A stretch of DNA of 64,000 nucleotides from Mycoplasmopsis columbinasalis (GTDB taxonomy: Bacteria > Bacillota_I > Bacilli_A > Mycoplasmatales > Metamycoplasmataceae), in contig NZ_LR215043.1 in assembly GCF_900660705.1 (NCBI RefSeq), positions 682,001-746,000 of the forward strand, written 5' to 3'. Below the pieces are notes generated by a model. The model saw nothing but the letters and a program-made list of their open reading frames with translations. It had not been told where the DNA came from and made no database searches. The translations under genes were made by a program, and so were the position numbers. The number at the start of each line of letters is the position of its first letter. Position 1 is the first letter of the stretch. Shown one piece after another: positions 11,771-20,732 of this stretch.

Positions 11771-12316
11771 TTAGTTATTTTGCGCTAAGTACAACACAAA
11801 CACCTTACCATATTTTTTAGTATTGCGGACTAAGAGACCCTCTGGTACTTGTACCTGCATTTGGTCATTAGTTTCTACAATTACTAAACCATTTGTAGTT
11901 AAAAATTTGTTATCAACGATATTTTGTAACGCACTATTGAGTAATTCGTATCGTTCGTATGGTGGATCTAAGAAAATAATGTCAAATTCTTTACCACCCT
12001 TGGCTAGAAATGACAAAACATCTGTGTTAACAAGTTCTAAGTTATTGATTTTTAAATTCGCAACGTTAGTTTTAATTGCACTAAGAGCTTGCGGATGGTT
12101 TTCAACACAAACTGCTTTCATTGCTCCGTTGCTAATTGCTTCGAGTGCGAAGGCATCACTACCAGCAAATAAATCTAACACAAGCGCATTTGGCACTTGT
12201 GAACGAATAGAATTAAAAATTGCTTCACGCACGCGGTCAATTGTTGGCCTAGTAATACTTAAAGGAGGTTGTTCTAATTTGCGTGAGCGATGGATTCCTG
12301 AAATGATTCTAAGCAT
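11771..12316 (-). CDS. rsmD: 16S rRNA (guanine-966-N2) methyltransferase
   Basis: A 181-residue SAM-dependent methyltransferase that methylates G966 of 16S rRNA during small-subunit assembly. N-terminal 'RIISGIHRSRKL' and 'RPTIDRVREAIFN' match RsmD. SAM-binding motif I is VLDLFAGSDAFALEA (residues 46-60), with Asp where most relatives have Gly. Motif IV, DPPY, is at residues 117-120. It is divergent from def. A TATAAT box lies only six bases before the ATG, with no ribosome-binding site, suggesting a leaderless message. Confidence 0.93.
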   Translation of the reverse strand: MLRIISGIHRSRKLEQPPLSITRPTIDRVREAIFNSIRSQVPNALVLDLFAGSDAFALEAISNGAMKAVCVENHPQALSAIKTNVANLKINNLELVNTDVLSFLAKGGKEFDIIFLDPPYERYELLNSALQNIVDNKFLTTNGLVIVETNDQMQVQVPEGLLVRNTKKYGKVFVLYLAQNN

Positions 12317-12322
12317 AGATTT

Positions 12323-12328
12323 ATTATA
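12323..12328 (-). promoter_or_regulatory. -10 box of rsmD, six bases from ATG
   Basis: ATTATA on the plus strand, that is TATAAT on the minus strand. Only six bases separate it from the rsmD start codon, so transcription should begin at or near the ATG. Confidence 0.6.
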
Positions 12329-12360
12329 TATTAGATAAAATCCGTAACTAAGTTTTGATA

Positions 12361-12366
12361 TATAAT
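12361..12366 (+). promoter_or_regulatory. -10 box of def, seven bases from ATG
   Basis: TATAAT followed by seven bases and the def start codon. No ribosome-binding site fits between, which points to a leaderless transcript. Confidence 0.6.
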
Positions 12367-12373
12367 AAAACGC

Positions 12374-12961
12374 ATGAAATATCAGATTAAGTTAGTTACT
12401 TTACCTAATCAAATTTTGCGCACCAAGTCGCAAGAGGTGCCTTGGCCTTTAACACCTGAAGATGAAGAGTTAGTCCAAAAAATGATTTATCATGTCGACT
12501 TAAGTCAACAAGAGGGTGATCATGGTCTGCAACCTGCTGTGGGTGTGGCCGCAATCCAGTATGGTATTCCCAAGCGTGTGTTTTACATTAACACTGGTGA
12601 TGCTAACTACAATGGCACAACAGCATCACAAACATTAAGAGACGTTTTTATCAATCCTAAAATTATCGCTACAAGTGATGCTGACACCGCCTTAGCTAGT
12701 GGTGAAGGTTGCTTAAGTGTAAAACCAGATTGACCAAAACAAGATGGCTTAGTTCACCGCAAATATCGTGTGGTGGCTGAGGCTTATTCATATTTCGATA
12801 AACAATGAAAACGTTATGACTTAACAGGTTATCCCGCAATTGTCTTTCAACATGAATTCGACCATTGTGAAGGTAAATTGTTCATCGACCACATTCGCCA
12901 AAAAGGCGATGTGTGAGAAGCAAAACCTGACACAATTTTATTATTCCAAGAGGAGAAGTAG
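12374..12961 (+). CDS. def: Peptide deformylase
   Basis: A 195-residue metalloenzyme that removes the formyl group from the N-terminal Met of new proteins. All three family motifs are present: GVAAIQYG (57-64), EGCLS (111-115; Cys is a metal ligand) and HEFDH (160-164; two His ligands and catalytic Glu). An insert between the first two motifs is typical of larger Gram-positive-type deformylases. Trp residues are UGA-coded. The ATG follows a TATAAT by seven bases. The stop TAG is one base before the next gene's ATG, so the two are probably co-transcribed. Confidence 0.95.
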
Positions 12962-12962
12962 T

Positions 12963-14426
12963 ATGAACGCATTTTTTAATTTCACTAGCAATGTTTCATT
13001 TTGATGACTTCCTCTTGTAGTCTTTTTTCTTACACTTGGTGTAGAGTTCGTTTGAGGTTTCTTTCTTGGTGGTAGAACTGCTTTAACTAGGAGTTTGAAA
13101 AACATTTTTATTTATGTTCTTGCCTTGGTTTTTGCAATTTTATTTACTAAATATCTTGCCGGTTTACTGATAACAAAGTTGTTAAATGCTTTCCATATAA
13201 CCGTCGACTCGATGTCTTTACAATTTCACTCTTTGACAAGAAAATTAATTGTTTTCATTGCCTTCACAGTTGCCTTTGGTGTTTTTAGTTTCCTAGGCCA
13301 AATTATTTTCTGAATTGCCTTTCTAATTGTGCGTTCTTCACGTAACAAAAAACAAAAAGTTTCCAAGTTTAAACAATGAAAAAATGAAGTCAAAAACAGT
13401 AAAAAAGTTGTTTTCAATACGAACGAAGAATACGTTTTACACAATGCTAAAATTAAAAAACTTAAAGGTAAAATTTTCCGTTCACGCCTATTGGGTGGTG
13501 GTATTAGCTTATTAGCGGGTTTTCCTGTAGCAGTTTTAGCAACTAATGCAAGTTCATTTGTTAACCACACTGGTAGTTTTGTGCGCATTAATGACCAAAT
13601 GTTAAAAGTGATGAGCTTTGGTACTATGGAAGGTATTAGTAAATATTCGCCAGCAGCGCAAGCAATTTATAATGGCGCAACAAATGTCGAACGACTTAAA
13701 AGTGGTTTTCAAGCAATTTTAGAACGCATTCAAAATAAAGCTAACTATGATTTAAGTAACATTCAAAGTTTGATTGATACCAAAATAAGTAATGGTCAAT
13801 ATGAAATTACTTTCTATCCTTACTTAGAAGATGATGCACAAAATAAAACTATAAGCCCGCAAGAGGCACAAAACATCGAGTTCGTGCAAAAAACAATGTC
13901 TTTATTAGCACAAACTCCTGAATCAACTAGTTTGCTCGAGACAGTTTTACTGGTGTTAAAATCACAACTGCAAAATATACGCCAAGAATTTAAAAAAGCT
14001 TTAGATGAATTAGCTGATACCATCGAAAAATTCACTTTAGATGTGACTGATATCAAATTTAAATTAGTTGACGAAACAAACTTTAATGCCGAAAAACCGA
14101 ACATAAGTTTCACACAGTTTAAAGGTCAATCATACGCAAGCTTACGTAAAACTATTTACGAAGTGTTGCGTGATCCAGATGCTGAAGTGCCTAAAGGTAA
14201 TGCAGGTAAACTTAAAGGTAGTCCTAATAGATATAACTACTTTATGTACAAAATTATTACTCAACTTATTTTCGGTTATGAACTTGAAAACGAACCAACA
14301 AGTGCGAATTCAAACTCAAGTACAAGTTTAAACCCAACTCCAACTCCAACTCCAAGCGCTAACGCGGACGAAAACTTACCTGATTCAATTCCCGACAATG
14401 CACTTGAGTTATTAAGTGGACTATAA
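12963..14426 (+). CDS. Hypothetical membrane protein, four N-terminal helices
   Basis: A 487-residue protein I do not recognise. Residues 10-35, 45-75, 90-115 and around 170-190 are hydrophobic, with a lysine-rich cytoplasmic loop between the third and fourth (about 120-165). The rest is a soluble, mostly helical domain (195-430) with several heptad-like Leu/Ile patterns. It ends in a low-complexity Ser/Thr/Asn and Pro-Thr tail (about 435-465) and an acidic end. It begins one base after the def stop, preceded by GAGGAG inside the def end. The family is probably mycoplasma-specific. The arrangement suggests a membrane-anchored protein whose large domain may be outside the cell. Confidence 0.75.
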
Positions 14427-14438
14427 TAGTAAAGAATT

Positions 14439-14467
14439 AAAAAATTGCACACTAATGCAATTTTTTT
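14439..14467 (+). terminator. Rho-independent terminator
   Basis: A 10-bp stem (14440-14449 with 14456-14465) with a T tract, ending the def operon. Confidence 0.85.
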
Positions 14468-14551
14468 ATATTAAATTTTCAAAATTAAAAATATGTCTTT
14501 CAAAAATATTATCAACCAAATTAGTTTAAAAAATCGCAAATATACAAAAGA

Positions 14552-15451
14552 CTATTTTGCTCATTTCTTTTCAACAATTCAAGCCATAATTCGTTTGATT
14601 TTACTACGTGTATAACGTTTCGACGTACAAGTATCAACAAATTTGTCGTAAGTAGCAATTTGCACGTTTTTAAGTAGTAAATTTTCGATTCCTTCACTAA
14701 CTAAAGGTATCGTTTGTAACTTTGCGATAGGTGTTTTGGTTAAAATCTTTTGAAATTGACGATAAAACTTATCTGTGCGATCACGAAATTTGTTTGGCAA
14801 AGGTGAAAAGGGACTAAGATCACCTTTTTGTTTGATTAAAGCACGCAAAAAAGTGGCTGAAGCATAGTGCTCAGTTGTTTCTAGTGAATGAAACTCAACG
14901 TTACGCTTAATTGTGAATATATCTATAGGTAAGTTGTTTTCGAGAATATATTTAATATATTCCATGCCCAGAATATCATTTGGTTGTTCGAAGGCTTCGC
15001 CAAAAATATCTTTAGTTGCCAATGCATATGCTTTTGGATAACCTAATTTTTCTGCTTTAATATAATGCTTAATTTTTGTGTCAAGAGTCGCTTTATGTGT
15101 AATTATGTTTGCGGCTAACTGTTTCATTTTGGTAACATCGTTGCTTTCGCTACCAAAAACTAGTTTGTCCACGCCAGCAGCATAAAGTTTTTGTATGGCA
15201 TTTTTCGCAAAAATATGTGCAGCTTGCACAGTTTCCTCAAAAGTAAGTGGTAAGACTTGGTCGACACCGTATTTTTTAGCGAATTTAACGCGTACTTTGT
15301 AAGGAACAACAATTATTTCGCCACGCTGAGAATATTTTTCGCTCATAACCACAATAATTTTTTCGTTAGGAAAATTACTTTTTATTCAATTTAATTGGCG
15401 AATGTGGCCATTATGAAATGGGTTATATTCAACTACAATACCGACTGCCAT
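14552..15451 (-). CDS. tmcAL: tRNA(Met) cytidine acetate ligase-like protein (YlbM family)
   Basis: A 299-residue nucleotidyltransferase-fold protein. The family makes N4-acetylcytidine at the wobble base of elongator tRNA-Met from acetate and ATP. The N-terminus reads GIVVEYNPFHNGH (residues 4-16), the HxGH nucleotide-binding signature of the family. A conserved GSESNDV block follows near residue 100. The start at 15451 is well upstream of a standard-code start because a UGA Trp at residue 22 must be read through. AGGAAG precedes it. The end is TAG at 14552 after two UGA Trp. Divergent from rimP. Confidence 0.88.
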
Positions 15452-15610
15452 TTTACTTCCTTTGTGTGTTTTAACATTATGTTATAGACTCAAAACGTAA
15501 ATTACTATTTGTGGTTTGAGTTATTTAGCTAATGATATTTTAGCTTACTTTTGGCGCTGCAAATCAAATTGTAAGAACTTAGTAACAAATAGTCATCATT
15601 GTGTTTATGT

Positions 15611-15616
15611 TATAAT
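15611..15616 (+). promoter_or_regulatory. -10 box of the rimP-nusA-infB operon
   Basis: TATAAT located 62 bases before rimP, leaving a leader of about 55 bases. Confidence 0.65.
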
Positions 15617-15636
15617 TTGTGCAATAGTAGTACAAC

Positions 15637-15655
15637 GAGTTGCTTCTGGCAACTC
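15637..15655 (+). promoter_or_regulatory. Leader hairpin upstream of rimP
   Basis: A perfect 7-bp stem GAGTTGC/GCAACTC with a five-base loop, followed by a T-rich stretch and then the GAGGAG site. It could be an attenuator or a stability element for the operon. Confidence 0.5.
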
Positions 15656-15678
15656 TTTGTTATTTTATGAGGAGTAGT

Positions 15679-16155
15679 ATGTTGTGAAAGAAATTGTTAG
15701 AAGATAAATTTGGAAGTGTAATCTCCAAAGTTGACGTTGTTTTCGACCAAACTCTTGGTTTGACTTTGCTACAAATTGTTCTTGATGTTCACGACTCCGA
15801 ACAAGTAGTGATATGGACAAATCAAATTAATGATTTTTTAGAAACATATCGTTCAGAATTTAACTTTGAAGCTGTTGATGTACAATCCAAAGGCTTTCAA
15901 ACAGTCTTTAGTGTGGAGGAAATGTCTGCCTGGTTTGAAAATACGCAAGATAGTGAGACGAAATGGTTGTTCCGTTTAAAACAAGCACACGAGAAACACG
16001 ATTCTTACATTGGTCAAATTCTTGCAGTGGACACAGACTCGTTTACGGTACGTTGAAACAATAGGGGACAATTCCGGAAAACGCAATTACCTAAAAGTAA
16101 AATTCAAGATATTCACACCTACTTTTCACTCGATGAAGTTCCAACAATTAATTAA
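15679..16155 (+). CDS. rimP: Ribosome maturation factor RimP
   Basis: A 158-residue protein needed for 30S subunit maturation. It starts MLWKKLLEDKFG, with ATG 15679 behind GAGGAG. The C-terminal part 'WNNRGQFRKTQLPKSKIQ' (about 120-138) matches the SH3-like end of RimP. Position directly upstream of nusA, ylxR and infB is the conserved bacterial order and strongly supports the call; sequence similarity in the N-terminal half is weak, as is usual for mycoplasma RimP. Confidence 0.85.
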
Positions 16156-16171
16156 AAAATAAGGAATGGTT

Positions 16172-17785
16172 ATGAAGAAAGAAAAAACTCCAGAACAAAT
16201 TGAAAGAGAATATAGCAAAAAAATGTATGGAGCGATTAAAGCTTACAGTGATTCAATGAAACTACCATTAGAACAAATGGTAGAACTTTTTAGTGAAGAA
16301 ATCACTAATATCATTAACAAAAAAATTGATCCTGAAGCTAACATCGTGCTTGAAATCGATCCTAAAAAAGAGCAAATTTTAACTTACAACACTAACACTT
16401 TGGTTGTTGAAGATGAAGCTTTTGATCCTGAAGATTATGCCCAAGCGATTTACAATGTGCCTTTAAGTAAAGCGCTCAAAGTAGACAAAAAAGCACAAGT
16501 TGATGATGAAATCAAAGTCCGTGTAAACTTAAGCTTGTTGTCAGAATCACCAAGTCCTGAGGTTAAACAAGTGTTGAAAATTGTGCAACAGTCATTAATT
16601 CAAAGAATTAAAACTTTCCAAAAAACTTTACTTTTCAATACTTATTCGCAAAAAATTGGTCAAAAAATTTATGTGGAATTTACTTCGAAAAATAAAGATG
16701 GTTCATGAAATGTCAAAATTTGTCAAGATGGAGCAACTGTATACTTACCTGCATCAATGATTAGTGCTAAACGGAAAGTACAACCAGGTTACAAGTGTGA
16801 TGTAATTATTGAAGAAGTTGATGAGTTTTCAAAATTAAGTCAAATTAAAGTTTCACTTGATTCACCTGCAATGGTGCGCACTGAATTGATAGAGAATATT
16901 CCTGAACTTAACCAAGGCTTAATTGAAATTGTTGGTGTATTCCGTCGTCCGGGGGAAAGAACCAAGGTGGCTGTCAAAAAAGCTGACGCAACCACAGTTG
17001 ATTTTGACTTGTATGGTGCTTTAATTGGGCCAGGTGGACAAAGAATTAACAATATTTCGAAAAAGTTAGATGGTGAAAAATTAGATATTGTGCAGTGAAG
17101 TCCAGAAATTAAAACTTACGTGGCCAATGCAATGTCGCCAAGTAATGTAGTTGATGTGATTGCAAAAAATCCTAATGATGACAATCCACGCCAATTTTAT
17201 GTGATTGTGCCAAACCAAGACTTAACTCCTGCAATTGGGAAAAAAGGTATTAATGTTTTATTAGCTTCGAGTTTGACACGCACCCAACTGGATGTGCTTT
17301 CAGTGCAACAAGCTGAGGAAAAAGGTTTAGTCTTCGATCATAGTAAACTTGAACAATTGACTCAAAGTGGTGCGCGCCGCAATGTTGGCCGCAAAAAGTT
17401 GGAAAATGTCAAAACCAACAAGACACGTACCAAAAACCCATCTCCTTTCCAGGAACTCAAAGTTGATATGAGTTCTTTTGACAAAGATGTGGCTGCTTTT
17501 GAACTTGAAGAACAAGAAACTTTCAACACTAGTCAAAACCTTGACTTCGAAGAATTATTCAACAAGTTTACTGAAACTGAAGCTAATGAAGAACTTACAG
17601 AAGTTAAAGAAGAACAACCAGTTCCTCCAGTTGCAACAGTTGTAAAAGAAACTAAAAAAGATGTTGAGAATTACAAACGAGCTAAGAAAGCACTGGAAAA
17701 CTTCCAGGTTGATAATGACCTAGCCAACTTTGGTCTTGACGAAGAACTTGATTTTAGTGACTTTGATGATGAAGACTGAAACTAG
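16172..17785 (+). CDS. nusA: Transcription termination/antitermination factor NusA
   Basis: A 537-residue RNA-binding factor that acts on RNA polymerase pausing and termination. It has the N-terminal RNAP-binding domain, an S1 domain (about 175-245), and two KH domains. The first KH contains LIGPGGQRINNI (about 287-298) and the second AIGKKGINVLLA. The C-terminal third (about 395-537) is a non-conserved acidic extension rich in Glu/Asp, ending 'DFSDFDDED'. ATG 16172 is preferred over ATG 16166 because AAGGA lies six bases before it. The stop overlaps the next gene. Confidence 0.95.
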
Positions 17786-18056
17786 ACGCAAGTGTTTTAT
17801 TTCTGGTGAATTTCATAGTACAAGAGATTTGCTACGCTTTAATTACACCAAAACAACTGGGGAAATTGTGCTTGATGTCAACAACCAACTAAAAGGACGG
17901 GGAGTTTACTTTTTTCCCACTGCGGAAAATTGAAATAAAATCGTCAAAACTAAGGGCCTCAACCGCATTTTTCGCACTAATGTCGCAAAAGAAATTTACA
18001 CCACAATCGATGAAGAGTTAAAGGAGTTAAATCTATGAGTAAAATTAAAAGATTAA
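17769..18056 (+). CDS. ylxR: YlxR family RNA-binding protein
   Basis: A 95-residue basic protein of the YlxR/DUF448 family, a putative nucleic-acid-binding protein between NusA and IF2. It begins MKTETRRKCFISGEF, matching the 'RxC' opening, and contains GRGVYFFPT, the family's central motif. It overlaps nusA by 17 bases. It contains UGA Trp, including one (18036-18038) that overlaps the infB ATG, so its true end is TAA at 18056 and it overlaps infB by 22 bases. This is tight translational coupling. Confidence 0.85.
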
Positions 18057-19864
18057 GTAATACAGAAGCTGTCAAAGCACAATTATCAAATACCAAAACA
18101 GAAGTTAAAAACGGTGTGTTTATTTTTACTAACAAAATGCCGCTGGGTGAATTTGCAAACAAAATTAAACTTAGCGCCAACGAACTCATCAAGTATTTTA
18201 TGCTTAAACGGAAGATGTACCAAATTAACCATGTGCTTGAAGAAGAAGAAATTGCTGAAGTGTGTATGGAACATGGTCTTGACTTCCGGAAGGAACAAAA
18301 TGTTGATGCTGGGAACTTTTTAAACGAAGTTAAATTTGAAGATGATCCTAAACTGCTTACCAAACGGCCACCAGTAGTCACCGTGATGGGACACGTTGAC
18401 CATGGAAAAACAACTTTAGTTGACTACATTCGTAAAACTAAAGTTGCTCAGAGTGAATCATCAGGCATTACTCAACACACTGGCGCTTACCAAGCTTCAC
18501 ACCAAAATAACAAAATAACCTTTATCGATACTCCTGGCCACGAAGCCTTTTCACAAATGAGATCGCGTGGTGCGAAAATTACTGACTTAATTATTCTTGT
18601 GGTTGCTGCCGATGATGGTGTGATGCCACAAACTAAAGAAGCCATTCAGTTAGCTCTTGATTTGAATGTACCAGTTGTTGTGTTTGTTAACAAAATGGAC
18701 AAACCAAACAAAAACATTGACAAAATTAAAAATGAATTGCTTGCCGCTGGACTTGTGACTGAAGAATACGGTGGTAATGTCCCAATGATCTATGGTTCTG
18801 CTAAGTTAGGTGATGGTGTTGACTCGTTACTTGAACAGATTTTACTTTCAACTGATATCTTAGAACTTAAAGCTAATAAAAACAGATATCCTTATGGCAC
18901 AGTGGTAGAAAGCAAAATTGACCGTGGTGTTGGCGCTACTGCAACCTTACTCATTGAAAGTGGTACCTTGTACCGCGGTGACTTTATTGTGGCTGGTTCA
19001 GCCTATGGTCGTGTGAAAAATTTAATTAGTTCTTCAACTGGACAAGCCATTGAAGAAGCAACACCAGGAATGCCAGTTGTAATTACCGGACTTAATGTGG
19101 CTCCTTTTGCTGGTGAAAGATTCATTGCTTTTGAAGATGAAAAATTTGCTAAAAAACTTGCCCAAGAAAAAGCACAAATTGACAAAAATAAATTGCTTTT
19201 CAACAAAAGTTCGCAACCACAAAATGGTGATGAAACAAGAAAAATTATTAACATTATTATCAGGTCAGACGTGCAAGGAACTGCCGAAGCTCTGAGAGAA
19301 GCATTACACGACATGCATAATGATGAAGCAGTTATTCATGTTTTAAGTGCTCAAGCTGGTGAAGTTTCTAATAATGACCTGTTAATTGCGCAAACGTCAA
19401 ATGCGTTAGTAATTAATTTCAACCAAAAACCATCAGTAAACATTAAACAAAGTGCAAAGCAACTCAAAGTTAAACTTGCTTACTATAATGTTTTATTTAA
19501 AGCAACTGAAGATATGCAAGCTTTACTCGATGCTCAACGTACAGTGGTATACGAAGAGAAGAAAATTGGTACAGCTGTAGTAATTAAACTCTTCAAATAC
19601 TCAAAAGTTGGTATTATTGCCGGCTGTATGATGGAAGATGGCGTGGTGAAAGCACACTCTAAAGTTAAAGTGCTCCGTCGAAAAAAAATTGTGCATGATG
19701 GAGTGATTGATTCACTTCGTCGTGAATTAAATGATGTCAAAGAAGTGGAAACTGGTAAAGATTTTGGAACACACATTCATAAATTTGACGGTGTGCAACT
19801 AGATGACATTCTCGAATTTTATGAAGATGTACCTGTACCATTTAAATCTTCTGCTAAAAAATAA
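18035..19864 (+). CDS. infB: Translation initiation factor IF-2
   Basis: A 609-residue GTPase that delivers fMet-tRNA to the 30S subunit. The G domain has GHVDHGKT (119-126), DTPGHEAF and NKMD motifs. Domains II-IV follow, with '[11 protein letters not shown]' and a final '[14 protein letters not shown]'. It lacks the long N-terminal extension of E. coli IF2, which is normal for mycoplasmas. The start ATG is preceded by AAGGAG inside ylxR. Confidence 0.97.
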   Translation: MSKIKRLSNTEAVKAQLSNTKTEVKNGVFIFTNKMPLGEFANKIKLSANELIKYFMLKRKMYQINHVLEEEEIAEVCMEHGLDFRKEQNVDAGNFLNEVKFEDDPKLLTKRPPVVTVMGHVDHGKTTLVDYIRKTKVAQSESSGITQHTGAYQASHQNNKITFIDTPGHEAFSQMRSRGAKITDLIILVVAADDGVMPQTKEAIQLALDLNVPVVVFVNKMDKPNKNIDKIKNELLAAGLVTEEYGGNVPMIYGSAKLGDGVDSLLEQILLSTDILELKANKNRYPYGTVVESKIDRGVGATATLLIESGTLYRGDFIVAGSAYGRVKNLISSSTGQAIEEATPGMPVVITGLNVAPFAGERFIAFEDEKFAKKLAQEKAQIDKNKLLFNKSSQPQNGDETRKIINIIIRSDVQGTAEALREALHDMHNDEAVIHVLSAQAGEVSNNDLLIAQTSNALVINFNQKPSVNIKQSAKQLKVKLAYYNVLFKATEDMQALLDAQRTVVYEEKKIGTAVVIKLFKYSKVGIIAGCMMEDGVVKAHSKVKVLRRKKIVHDGVIDSLRRELNDVKEVETGKDFGTHIHKFDGVQLDDILEFYEDVPVPFKSSAKK

Positions 19865-19881
19865 TGATTTTTTGAATAATG

Positions 19882-20003
19882 CTACAACATAGACAAATTG
19901 GAAAAATTTAAATAAATTTTCGTTGTGATTTAATTCAAGCAAAAAACTTTTACAAAAAGGACACAAAATAAAAACTAAGTTTACTAATTTGTCTATGTCA
20001 TAG
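19882..20003. repeat. Inverted-repeat element between infB and apt
   Basis: Bases 19882-19899 and 19986-20003 form an 18-bp inverted repeat with two mismatches, of which 13 bp (19887-19899, 19986-19998) are perfect. The 86 bases between contain an AT-rich hairpin near 19900-19920 and a second AAACTT/AAGTTT pair. No T-run follows the outer repeat, so it is not a normal terminator. It may be a MITE-like element or a structured RNA. Confidence 0.55.
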
Positions 20004-20042
20004 TGTTATTTGCTATTTTTACTTTGAAATTTAAGGATAATT

Positions 20043-20561
20043 GTGAATTACGAAAAATATATTAGAACTGTTTACGACTTTCCAACCCCTGGAGTGGAAT
20101 TTAAAGACATTTCACCTTTACTTTTTGACGCTGATGCCTTTCACCAAGCGATCGAAGAAATGGCCGCGGCGTGCAAAGATTGTGATGTTATTATTGGCGC
20201 TGACGCCCGTGGGTTTGTCTTTGGTGCTGCCATTGCGCTTCGACTCAAAAAACCATTCCTTATGGCACGGAAAAAACACAAACTTCCAGGTGATGTGGTA
20301 ACTATTGAATATGGTTTGGAATATGGTAAAAACACATTAGAACTACAAACTGGTTTCTTACAACCTGGCCAAAAAGTAGCAGTGTGTGATGATGTTTTAG
20401 CGACCGGTGGCACGAACGAAGCAGTAGTTCGTTTAGCTGAACAAAATGGCGCTAAAGTTGAAAAAGTGGTAGTGCTAGTTGAACTTGCTTACTTAGACGG
20501 ACGTAAACGTCTTGAAGACCAGGGTTACCAAGTTCACTCACTAGTTCAATATCACCAGTAA
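20043..20561 (+). CDS. apt: Adenine phosphoribosyltransferase
   Basis: A 172-residue cytosolic enzyme of purine salvage: adenine + PRPP gives AMP. The PRPP-binding motif is CDDVLATGGT (about 118-127), preceded by the typical 'RKKHKLPGDV' hood loop and the N-terminal 'PGVEFKDISPL'. The start codon is GTG at 20043, preceded by AAGGAT; no in-frame ATG lies nearby. Mycoplasmas cannot make purines de novo, so the gene is expected. Confidence 0.95.
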   Translation: MNYEKYIRTVYDFPTPGVEFKDISPLLFDADAFHQAIEEMAAACKDCDVIIGADARGFVFGAAIALRLKKPFLMARKKHKLPGDVVTIEYGLEYGKNTLELQTGFLQPGQKVAVCDDVLATGGTNEAVVRLAEQNGAKVEKVVVLVELAYLDGRKRLEDQGYQVHSLVQYHQ

Positions 20562-20732
20562 CAGTTGAATTTGTAAAGACCTAAGCTTTACATATTTTTT
20601 ATATATTTTTTATTAATTTAGATATATTTAAAATATAGATACTTATATATTAAATAAAATAAGTTAAAATTTATTATCAATATGCAGATTCTTGCTGCAC
20701 AAAATTTTATTATTCTGAAGGAGTTTGCTTGA

